From the NCBI GenBank assembly GCA_963789825.1, contig CAWBME010000005.1, positions 124,001-188,000 of the forward strand: a stretch of 64,000 nucleotides of DNA, written 5' to 3'. Origin of the DNA: PFL42 sp963789825 (GTDB taxonomy: Bacteria; Chloroflexota; Anaerolineae; Anaerolineales; E44-bin32). Under the pieces are notes generated by a model, which saw only the letters and a list, made by a program, of their open reading frames with translations, had not been told where the DNA came from and did not search any database. A program made the translations under genes and the position numbers. Below, in pieces: positions 9,817 through 21,911 of this stretch; the stretch's first letter is position 1; the number at the start of each line of letters is the position of its first letter.

Positions 9817-10845
9817 ATGAGCCTGGTCAACTCGGACGGCATGCTGCTCAACGTGCAGGACCTGAAGACCTACTTCTTCACCGATGATGGGGTGGTCAAG
9901 GCTGTCGACGGGGTCGACTTCACCGTCGGCCGGGGCGAGGTCTTCGGCTTGGTCGGCGAATCCGGCTGCGGCAAGAGCGTCACCGCCATGTCGATCCTGC
10001 GGCTGGTCGATCTCCCGGGCCAGGTAGTGGGCGGCCGGATCGAGTTCGACGGTGCTTCGCTGCTCGACCTGTCGGAGGACCAGATGGTCGACCTGCGCGG
10101 CAGCCGCATCTCGATGATCTTCCAGCAACCCCAGTCGAGTTTGAACCCGGTGTTCACCGTGGGCGATCAGATTGCCGAGGTGCTGCAGCTGCATCAGCAT
10201 CTGGACAAGCGGCAGGCGAAGGAGAAAGTCGTCGAGATCCTGCAGGCGGTGGGCATCCCCGATCCCGCGCGCCGGGCCAAGGCCTACCCGCACGAGCTCT
10301 CCGGCGGCCAGGCACAGCGGGTGATGATCGCCATGGGTCTGGTGCTCAGTCCGCAGCTGCTGATCGCCGATGAGCCGACGACGGCGCTCGACGTCACCAT
10401 CCAGGCGCAGATCCTGGACCTGATGCGCGAGCTGCGCAGCCGCTGGAACACAGCGGTGATCCTGATTACCCACGATCTGGGCGTGGTGGCCGAGATGGCC
10501 GAGCGAGTGGCGGTCATGTATGCCGGGCGGATCGTAGAGCACGCCGGGGTGCGCACGCTGTTCGATGAGCCGCTTCACCCCTACACCCAAGGGCTGATCG
10601 CCTCGATTCCGGTGCTGGGCAAAGTCACCCACCGGCTGGAGGTGATCCCGGGCAGCGTGCCCAACCTGATCAACCTGCCGCCGGGCTGCCGCTTCGCCGC
10701 TCGCTGCCGGGCTCGAATCGAGTATCATCTCGATATCTGCACCCGGGAGGAACCGGCGCTGCAGCCGATCCGGCCCGGGCACGATGTCCGTTGCTGGCTG
10801 TACGAGGATGGAGAGGGGCACCAGGCGCCCCTGAAGCAGGGCTGA
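9817..10845 (+). CDS. oppD: Second OppD/DppD-type ABC transporter ATPase
   Basis: ATPase of a peptide importer, 342 aa, a diverged paralogue of the protein at 2746-3753. It has Walker A GESGCGKS, signature LSGGQAQRVMIAMGL, Walker B LLIADEPTTALD and switch ITHDLGVV. The oligopeptide C-terminal region includes GCRFAARCRAR. GGACGGAGAG precedes the ATG. A TAGAAT at 9792-9797 could be a -10 for a separate transcript of this ATPase pair. It may serve the same permeases as the first pair or a permease elsewhere in the genome. Confidence 0.92.
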   Translation: MSLVNSDGMLLNVQDLKTYFFTDDGVVKAVDGVDFTVGRGEVFGLVGESGCGKSVTAMSILRLVDLPGQVVGGRIEFDGASLLDLSEDQMVDLRGSRISMIFQQPQSSLNPVFTVGDQIAEVLQLHQHLDKRQAKEKVVEILQAVGIPDPARRAKAYPHELSGGQAQRVMIAMGLVLSPQLLIADEPTTALDVTIQAQILDLMRELRSRWNTAVILITHDLGVVAEMAERVAVMYAGRIVEHAGVRTLFDEPLHPYTQGLIASIPVLGKVTHRLEVIPGSVPNLINLPPGCRFAARCRARIEYHLDICTREEPALQPIRPGHDVRCWLYEDGEGHQAPLKQG

Positions 10846-10847
10846 GC

Positions 10848-11868
10848 ATGACCGAGACCGCGCTGGCCGAGCTGCAAGCCGCGCCGGTGGCCGGCCAAGA
10901 CCAGCAGAACCTGGTCGAGGTCCGCAACCTGGTCAAGTATTTCCCGGTGCGCTCCGGGGTGCTGCAGCACGTCGCCGCCTGGGTGCAGGCCGTCGACGAC
11001 GTCAGCTTCTTCGTGCGCAAGGGCGAAACGCTCGGGTTGGTCGGCGAATTCGGGGTGCGGCAAGACGACGGTCGGGCGCACGATCCTGCGCCTGATCGAG
11101 CCCACCAGCGGCAGCGCCAAGTTCGAAGGGCAGGAGATCTTCACGCTGCGCGGCCGAGAACTCAAGGCCATGCGTCGCAACATGCAGATCATCTTCCAGG
11201 ATCCGTACTCCTCGCTCGACCCGCGTATGCCGATCGGTGAGTCAGTCGGCGAAGGTCTGCGCATCCATCGCATCGGCACGGCGCAAGAACGGCATCAGAT
11301 CGTCATGGACGTGCTGCGCAAGGTCGGGCTGGAGGAGTACCACGCACGACGCTACCCGCACGAGTTCTCCGGCGGCCAGCGCCAGCGGATCGGCATTGCG
11401 CGTGCCCTGGCGCTGCGCCCCAAGTTCATCGTGGCCGACGAGCCGGTCTCGGCCCTTGATGTCTCCATCCAATCGCAAGTGCTCAACATCCTGAAGGACC
11501 TGCAGTCGGAGTTCGATCTTACCTACCTGTTCATCGCCCACAACATGAGTGTGGTCGAGCATGTGTCCGACCGGGTGTCGGTGATGTATCTGGGCAAGAT
11601 GGTCGAGGTGGCGGACCGCATTGAGCTGTTCGCCAATCCGCTGCATCCTTACACGCAGGCGCTGATGTCGGCCATCCCGATCCCTGACCCGCGTGTGCGC
11701 AAGCAGCGCATCTTGCTTCCGGGGGATGTCCCCAGTCCGGTCAACCCGCCTGGCGGGTGTCGGTTCCACCCGCGCTGCCCGGTGGCGGTGGCGCACTGCG
11801 CCGTCCAGGAACCTCCCTTCCACGAGGTCAGCCCCGACCACTGGGTGGGCTGCTGGCGGGTGGGATAG
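10848..11868 (+). CDS. oppF: Second OppF/DppF-type ABC transporter ATPase (apparent frameshift)
   Basis: About 339 aa after bridging one break, partner of the preceding ATPase; its ATG is two bases after the preceding stop. The frame is lost inside Walker A at a run of four G (11052-11055): removing one G restores GEFGCGKTTVGRTILRLIEP. Phe replaces the usual Ser in GES, which may be real or a second base error. Downstream the signature FSGGQRQRIGIARAL, Walker B FIVADEPVSALD, switch IAHNMSVV and C-terminal CRFHPRCPVAVAHC are intact. The homopolymer context points to sequencing error. Confidence 0.88.
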
Positions 11869-11870
11869 CC

Positions 11871-12902
11871 GTGCGTACGCCGCGCATCCTCCTGGTGGAC
11901 GATCAGCGGCAGGTTTCGCGGATGCTGCGCGCCAGCCTGGAGCTTTCCGGCGAGGGCTATGTCGTCGTCGATTCGCCTTCCGGCGAAGAGGCGCTGCTCG
12001 AGCTGGCCCGCGGGCCGATTGACCTGCTCGTGACCGACCTGCGCCTGCCGGGGATCTCCGGCCTGGACCTGCTGGCTCGGGTTCGCCAGCTCAATCCGAA
12101 TGCGCGTGCCATCCTGATCACCGGCCAGCCGACGGATGAGATCCAGGCGCTGGCGCAGCAGATGGGCGTGGTTGCCTTCCTGCGCAAGCCGATCGGGACC
12201 TCGTTCTTCCTCGAGGCGGTGGCGCGCGCCGTGCAGCTCTCCGAGGAGCCGCTCAAGACGGCGCAGGTCACCGAGGAGGAGAAACCGCGGCTGGCCGAGC
12301 GGCTGGCAAGCCTGCGGCGCGACCTCGGCGCCGAGGCCGTATTGCTGGTCGACGAACGGGCCGAGGTCGTCGCCCGCTCGGGTGAGTTGCTGGGCTTCGA
12401 CCTGACCGGTGTCTTGGCGGCGCTGGTGACCTCATGCTCCTCCGGCCAGAAGGTGAGCATGCTGCTGGCCTCCAGCACCCCCGGCACGTTCCAGTTCTTC
12501 GCCGGAGCTACGCACGATTTCTTCCTCGCCAATATCGGGGCGGACTTCGCCCTGTTGATTGCCTTCCCCGGCGGGAACGGGACGCGCCAGATCGGGGCCG
12601 TGCTGCATCTGGCGCAACCTGCGATTCGAGACCTATACAAGGCGGTAACCAGCGAAGTGACCAGCGAAGCCAAGCCAACCCCGGAAGCCGAGCCGGAGCC
12701 GGTCGAAGAGGCCATCCAGCGCGCCCCCGAAGCGATCCGCCCGGACCTGGATGCCGCCTCGCAGAAGGCCAAGTCGCAGGATCCGGAAGGATTCTGGGAG
12801 AAGGCGGTCGGTGAGTCCAGCGGTGAGGGCCCCAGCGGAGACGAGCTGACGTATGACCAGGCCCGCCAGCTCGGACTGCTGCCGGATGAATCCTCCGCCT
12901 GA
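11871..12902 (+). CDS. Receiver-domain protein with Roadblock/LC7-like domain
   Basis: 343 aa from GTG 11871, two bases after the ATPase stop; ATG choices upstream would overlap that gene deeply. Residues 1-125 form a CheY-like receiver with acidic pair Asp10-Asp11, phospho-acceptor Asp56 (VTDLRLPG), ITGQP switch Thr and Lys in RKPIG. Residues about 140-260 (RLAERLASLRRDLGAEAVLL onward) resemble a Roadblock/LC7 dynein-light-chain-like domain, often linked to small GTPases. The C-terminal third is acidic and Pro/Glu-rich, probably disordered, with no DNA-binding domain. Output is therefore likely by protein interaction. No kinase or GTPase gene adjoins it. Confidence 0.75.
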   Translation: MRTPRILLVDDQRQVSRMLRASLELSGEGYVVVDSPSGEEALLELARGPIDLLVTDLRLPGISGLDLLARVRQLNPNARAILITGQPTDEIQALAQQMGVVAFLRKPIGTSFFLEAVARAVQLSEEPLKTAQVTEEEKPRLAERLASLRRDLGAEAVLLVDERAEVVARSGELLGFDLTGVLAALVTSCSSGQKVSMLLASSTPGTFQFFAGATHDFFLANIGADFALLIAFPGGNGTRQIGAVLHLAQPAIRDLYKAVTSEVTSEAKPTPEAEPEPVEEAIQRAPEAIRPDLDAASQKAKSQDPEGFWEKAVGESSGEGPSGDELTYDQARQLGLLPDESSA

Positions 12903-13007
12903 CCCGATCAGCCAAACCACAGCCACGCCACGGCGGCATCCCGGGTCCACGCTGCGGTCGGCGGCACAGCGCTCGTTCGCCCGAGGGAGAGCCGGCGCCG
13001 CGCGGCG

Positions 13008-13016
13008 TGTTACAAT
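13008..13016 (+). promoter_or_regulatory. Extended -10 promoter of tRNA-Gln
   Basis: TGTTACAAT reads as TG-n-TACAAT, an extended -10, ending 30 bp before the tRNA 5' end. No -35 match is visible at the usual spacing. Confidence 0.5.
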
Positions 13017-13045
13017 CGCCTCTCCCGAGTCACGAGTGGGGCCCT

Positions 13046-13116
13046 TGGGGCGTAGTGCAAAGGCAGCACACCGGACTTTGGATCCGTGGATCCAGGTTCG
13101 AATCCTGGCGCCCCAG
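13046..13116 (+). tRNA. tRNA-Gln (anticodon UUG)
   Basis: A cloverleaf folds by eye: acceptor TGGGGCG pairs with CGCCCCA, D arm GTGC/GCAC, anticodon loop CTTTGGA with TTG at the centre, and T arm CCAGG-TTCGAAT-CCTGG. The U1-A72 pair and G discriminator are typical glutamine identity elements. The top pair of the anticodon stem is mismatched as written. CCA is not encoded. Confidence 0.93.
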
Positions 13117-13158
13117 CCTTCCGTGCGCAACGATCAGGCGTTCTGGCACCAGGTAAGA

Positions 13159-13235
13159 AGAGCGGCTCTTCGGGGCGGGGCGACGCCCGGCTGCGGAGAG
13201 CCGCTCTGCCCATCCAGCGGGGCAATCGCTGGATG
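13159..13235 (+). other. Two consecutive stem-loops between tRNA-Gln and glmU
   Basis: AGAGCGGCTCT at 13159-13169 pairs perfectly with AGAGCCGCTCT at 13197-13207, enclosing a GC-rich loop with further pairing potential. CATCCAGCG at 13211-13219 pairs with CGCTGGATG at 13227-13235. No T-tract follows. They could end the tRNA transcript, form a structured glmU leader, or be a small RNA. Confidence 0.55.
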
Positions 13236-13291
13236 AAGCTCCCCCAGGATCGCCCAGAATCCATGGCGCTGAAAGGCGCGAGGTGCACGTG

Positions 13292-14639
<1,348 letters not shown>

Positions 14640-14647
<8 letters not shown>

Positions 14648-15941
14648 GACGGCCTGGTTGGCCGGGATGCTGCTGTTGGCGATCGGTTTCAACGGCCTGC
14701 TGGCAGCGACCCGCAGCGGCCTCGTCAACTCCCGTCCGTCGACGCTGCGCGACGCCGCCCAACACGGGGACCGGGCGGCAGAGAAGGCCTTCCAGGTGAC
14801 GGCCAACGCCAGCAATCTGCTGCTGGCTTTCCGCCTGGCGCAGGCGCTGGCGCGACTGTTCGCCGTCGGCCTGGCGTTCACCCTGGCGACGCAGCTGCTG
14901 GCGCCGGGCGCCGGCCCCGGCAGCTGGCTGGGAGCGCTGGCCGTGGCGGGCCTTGTCGTCTGGCTGGTGGAGTGGGGCATGGAGAACCTTGCGCTCCGTC
15001 GTCCGGAGGCGTGGGCGCGGCGCATGGTGGGGTTGGCGCGCGTGGTCATCTTCATCACGCGTCCCTTTGCCGCATTGGCGCGGAGCATGGCTGGCTGGTT
15101 CTCCGGCAGGCGCGGCGGCTCGCACGCTCCACTGGTCACGGAAGAGGAGATCATGACGCTGGTCGACGCCGGGGAGGAAGGGGGCGCCATCGAGGAGGAG
15201 GAGAAGGAGATGATCTACTCCATCTTCCAGTTGGCCGAGACCCTGGCGCGCGAAGTGATGGTGCCGCGCATCGATATCCAGGGCCTCGAGCAGGACACCC
15301 CGGTGGCGGAGGCCACCCGGGAGATGCTCGGCACCGGCCACTCGCGGGTGCCGGTCTTCGCCGGATCGATCGACCAGATCGTGGGCGTGCTGCATGCCAA
15401 GGATCTGCTGCGTGCCTGGCTGGCCGGCGAGCAGGAGCGCCCGGTGCGTGATCTGGCGCGGCCGGCGCACTTCGTCCCGGAGGCCAAGAAGGCCGACGAT
15501 CTGCTTCAGGAGCTGCAGGAAATGCTCGTGCATATGGCGATCGTCGTCGACGAGTACGGCGGCACGGCCGGCGTTGTCACGCTGGAAGATATCGTTGAGG
15601 AGATCATCGGCGAGATCCGCGATGAGTATGACCGCTCCGAGGAGCAGGCCTACCACCAGATCGACCAGACGGAATTCCTGTTCAGCGGCGGGATCGATCT
15701 GGACGATGTCAACCAACTCACCGGCGCCGAATTGCCGAAGGAGACCGCCGAGACCCTGGCCGGCTTCATCTACAGCCGGCTGGGGCGTATCCCGAACCAG
15801 GGCGAGCGCCTGAGCGCCGGGGGGCTCGAGCTGACCGTTGAGCAAGTGGTTGGACGGCGGATCCGCAAAGTGCGCGCCTGCGTTGCGCCGAAGGAACCCG
15901 AGGAGTCATCCGATGAGACTGACCGCGACCCTCAAGCGTGA
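14640..15941 (+). CDS. CNNM/CBS/CorC-domain membrane protein (HlyC/CorC family)
   Basis: 433-aa membrane protein of the hemolysin-like CorC/HlyC group, often linked to magnesium or cobalt efflux, though the function of most members is unproven. The N-terminal ~130 residues contain about three hydrophobic segments (DUF21-type). A CBS pair follows (VMVPRIDIQGLEQDTPVAEA to DEYGGTAGVVTLEDIVEEII). The C-terminal CorC_HlyC domain includes FSGGIDLDDVNQLTGAELP and RIPNQGERL. It overlaps the end of glmU by 8 bases and the start of cytidine deaminase by 29, so the three genes form one tight operon. Confidence 0.85.
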
Positions 15942-16323
15942 GCTGATCCATCGCGCCCGACTGGCCCGGCGGCGAGCCTATGCGCCCTACTCGGGCTACG
16001 CCGTGGGGGCGGCTTTGCTGGCGTCCTCCGGCAGGATCTACACCGGGGTGAACGTGGAGAATGCCGCCTATCCCACCGGCACGTGCGCCGAGCGCAGCGC
16101 GGCCTTCCACGCCGTGGGTCGGGGAGAGCGCAGCTTCGAGGCGGTCGCCGTAGTCACTGAGAACGGGGTTGCGCCCTGCGGCGCCTGCCGCCAGGTGTTG
16201 TCGGAATTCGGGCCGGAGATGATCGTGCTGATCGCCGACAACGACGGCCGGCTGGTGCGCCAGCTCAAGCTCAGCCAGCTGCTGCCGTATGCCTTCGGGC
16301 CGCGGCACCTGGCGAAGGGCTGA
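15913..16323 (+). CDS. cdd: Cytidine deaminase
   Basis: Pyrimidine salvage enzyme deaminating cytidine and deoxycytidine to uridines. 136 aa, the size of the homotetrameric bacterial type. Zinc ligands and catalytic Glu are visible: CAE at residues 58-60 and PCGACRQ with Cys89 and Cys92. The N-terminal YAPYSGYAVGAALL is the usual substrate-binding strand. ATG 15913 follows CGAGGAGTCATCCG and starts inside the preceding gene, giving strong coupling. Its stop is 12 bp from the stop of the convergent membrane sulfatase-like gene. Confidence 0.93.
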   Translation: MRLTATLKRELIHRARLARRRAYAPYSGYAVGAALLASSGRIYTGVNVENAAYPTGTCAERSAAFHAVGRGERSFEAVAVVTENGVAPCGACRQVLSEFGPEMIVLIADNDGRLVRQLKLSQLLPYAFGPRHLAKG

Positions 16324-16334
16324 CCGGTTGACCG

Positions 16335-17904
16335 CTACTCGATCTGGTCGGTCAGGTCGATGAAGTCGTAGGGCCTGCGGTACTCAGAGTAGAGCACCCG
16401 GTCGGGCAGCAGATCGATATCCCCCTGAAAGTACTGCTGCAGGATCAGCCGGAAGGTGTTGACCGGCGTGATGCTGCCGTACAACGCCTCGTCTCCCCCG
16501 TTCGGCAGATAGAGTGCATTCAGGATCGTCATGCGCTGCTGTGTGTAGGGGACCCCGGCATGCTTTCCTTCCGGTCCGTGATCGCCCTGCACGATGATGA
16601 TCGGCGGCCGTTCGGAGGTCTCAAGGATCGCCGTCACGGTCTCGAGCAGGCGCTTGTCGACGTAGCGGATCTGGTCGCGATAGGCGCCGATGTACTCGCT
16701 GTCGCCCACCGGCCTGCCGGCATCGCCCAATGTGAAGGGACCCTCCGGCTGACGGGTTTCCCCATTGGGGCCGAACACAAAGGGCGGGTGGGGCGCGATC
16801 ACGTGCGCCACCACGAACTTCGGCCCCGCTGTCGGGGGCAAGTCCTGCAGCTGGTCGAAGGTGAAGTTGATCTGCTCACGGTGAAGCTCGAAAGCGTACT
16901 CTGAGTCAGGAACGAATCCCGGGCGCGCCACGGACAGATCGGTCAGTGCCCGGAGGCCCGTGCCTTCGACCAGCATGCTTTCGAATGCCGTCAGGCCGCG
17001 CAGGCGAATCGCACTCAGCACAGGATCGGGTGCCAGGAAGACGTCGGCGTCACGCAGCTCCGTCCCGCGCAGGCCCGTGGCGAAGCCGACATTGGTGTAC
17101 CCGAGGCCCTCCAGGGCGGCGCGCACGCGGCTGTGCTGGATCAAGTTCCACAGCGGCTCGCGGTTCTCGCTTTTCGGATCGGCTGTTGGGAGCAGCGCCG
17201 GGACGTAGTCCATGTTGAGCAAGGCCGCCAAAGCATAGGCTGGTCTGGGCATGATTGGCGCGGCTGTCATCGGCGACATAGAAGCCGAGGCCGCGCAGCG
17301 CCTCGAGCGTGGGCGCATTGTCATAGTTGAAGACCGTTCGCAGGACATCCTCACGCGCATAGGCGTCGAGGATGATCAGGTAGATGTCGGGCGGCGGCTC
17401 CGGATCGTTCCAGGCGAGGCTGGGCACGGGTTGTTGCGCTGAGGCGCTCGAGGGAGAGGTCAGTCGGTCGGCTTCGAAGCGCAGGAGCGAGACCAGCGGC
17501 AGCGCCAGGCTGAGGGCAGCGATCAGATTGAGGGCTTGATTGAGCGGACGCAGATCGCGCCGGCTGCGGATTGTGGCCGTGATGCCCACTGCGATCAGCC
17601 CCACGACCACGGGCGCCAGGTAGCGGTGCCGCACCACGTCGCCGAGGCCGGCGCTGCGCAGCCCATCGTACAGTTGGCCGTAGCCGAAGAGCGGGATGAT
17701 CAGCAGGCTGGCGATCAATCCGGCCTTGAGTGGGTTGCGCAGGAGCAGCCAGAGGGACGCGAACAGCGCCAGGCTCACGGCCAGCGAGGCCATCAAGGCC
17801 CGCACGGCCTCGCCGGCGGGAACCCACACGGCATTGACCGACAGCAGCGCCACGACGGGATACATGGCGAACAAGAAGGGGTGCACGACGATCGGGCGAC
17901 GCAT
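16335..17904 (-). CDS. Membrane-anchored sulfatase/LTA-synthase-like hydrolase (apparent frameshift)
   Basis: About 522 aa in the alkaline phosphatase/sulfatase superfamily. The N-terminal ~190 residues contain about five hydrophobic helices (ALLSVNAVWVPAGEAVRALM region onward). An extracytoplasmic domain then opens with PDIYLIILDAYAREDVL and ends with IIIVQGDHGPEGKH, which supplies metal-binding Asp-His. An obvious Ser/Thr/Cys nucleophile next to the first motif is not clear, so activity is uncertain; phosphoglycerol transfer or desulfation are family possibilities. The frame changes at an AAA run (17230-17232): ANHAQTSLC must continue LAALLNMDYVPALL. Transcribed convergently with cytidine deaminase and divergently from recO. 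Confidence 0.75.
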
Positions 17905-18020
17905 CAGGTCTCGCGGTTCTCGCAAGGCAGATCTGGCGGAACAGGATGGAGCCTGCGATTGTAACTCACACCCGGGTCGCGGCATTGGGCTCCCTGCCTG
18001 GGGGCTTCTCGAGAGGCCGC

Positions 18021-18029
18021 TGGTATAAT
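18021..18029 (+). promoter_or_regulatory. Extended -10 promoter of recO, predicting a leaderless transcript
   Basis: TGGTATAAT is a perfect extended -10. Its last base is 6 nt before the GTG start at 18036, so transcription should start at or within a base or two of the start codon. No -35 is evident. Confidence 0.55.
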
Positions 18030-18035
18030 CGTCCT

Positions 18036-18801
18036 GTGGCCGCCCGCGAGCGAGTCTACCGAACTGAGGCGGTGGTTCTGCGGCGGGGGGATCTGGGCGA
18101 GGCCGACCGCCTGCTGACGGTTTACTCGCCGACGCACGGCAAGCTTCGCCTGGTCGCCAAGGGCGTGCGGCGGCCCACCTCCCGCAAAGCCGGGCATCTC
18201 GAACCCCTAACCCGAGTTCGAACTCCTCCTGGCCAAAGGCCGGGAGTTGGATATCATCACCCAGGCGCACGCGCTGCAGACCTACCCGCTGCCGGCGGGA
18301 GATCTGGAGCGGCTTGGCTATGCCTTCTATGCGGTCGAGCTGCTCGACCGCTTCAGCGTGGCCGAAGGAGAGGCGCACCGCCCGTACCGGCTGCTGATCG
18401 ACACGCTGGAACGGCTGTCGAGTGGTGTGGAGGCGGCACCGGTCATTCGCCACTTCGAGCTGCAGCTGCTCGATCTGTCGGGGTTCCGTCCGGAGCTGTT
18501 TCGCTGCGTTGGCTGCGGCGCGGAGATTCGGCCGGAGGCGCAGTTCTTTTCGGCGGAGCCGGGCGGTGTGCTGTGTCCGTCCTGCGGCCGCCAGGGGCGG
18601 GATGCCCAGCCGGTGTCGCTGGCGGCGCTGCGTATGCTGCGCCACTACCAGCGCAGCAGCTACGCGGCCTCGGCCGCCGTGCGGGTGCGCCCGGAGGTGA
18701 TGCAGGAGATCGAGCGGCTGCTGCAGGCATATCTCAGTCATCTGCTCGAACGCCGGCTGAACGCGCCGGCCTTCCTGCACCAGGTGCGCCAGCTGGGCTG
18801 A
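18036..18801 (+). CDS. recO: DNA repair protein RecO (apparent frameshift)
   Basis: RecFOR-pathway protein that anneals ssDNA and helps load RecA, about 254 aa. The N-terminal OB-fold carries VYRTEAVVLRRGDLGEADRLLTVYSPTHGKLRLVAKGVRR in family order. The C-terminal part has a four-Cys zinc site, CVGCGAEI and CPSCGRQ. One extra base at about 18212-18217 splits the protein: LEPLTR should continue FELLLAKGRELDIITQ. The GTG start is supported by the family N-terminus and the adjacent extended -10. It leads the recO-glyQS-dnaG-sigma cluster, a common arrangement. Confidence 0.9.
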
Positions 18802-18829
18802 AGCCTGCACACAACAGGATGAGGACGGG

Positions 18830-21806
<2,977 letters not shown>

Positions 21807-21812
21807 CCGCAT

Positions 21813-21874
21813 GGCGGATTGCCCGATCCGCCCCGCCTCGGTGCAGACTCCCGGCACGCCCCGTGCCTGGGAGT
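21813..21874 (+). other. Two hairpins in the glyQS-dnaG spacer
   Basis: GGCGGAT (21813-21819) pairs with ATCCGCC (21826-21832). ACTCCCGGCAC (21847-21857) pairs with GTGCC-t-GGGAGT (21863-21874) with one bulge. No T-tract follows. They may be mRNA processing or stability elements in this macromolecular-synthesis operon. Confidence 0.4.
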
Positions 21875-21911
21875 ACCGCCGGTTGCTCATTCCCCGGTAG
21901 GCTGCGGGCCG

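Noticed and set aside
11052..11055. Programmed frameshifting in oppF, nuoF, groEL and similar genes
   Set aside because: No slippery heptamer or downstream structure is shared, and the breaks occur in many unrelated genes, so sequence error is simpler.
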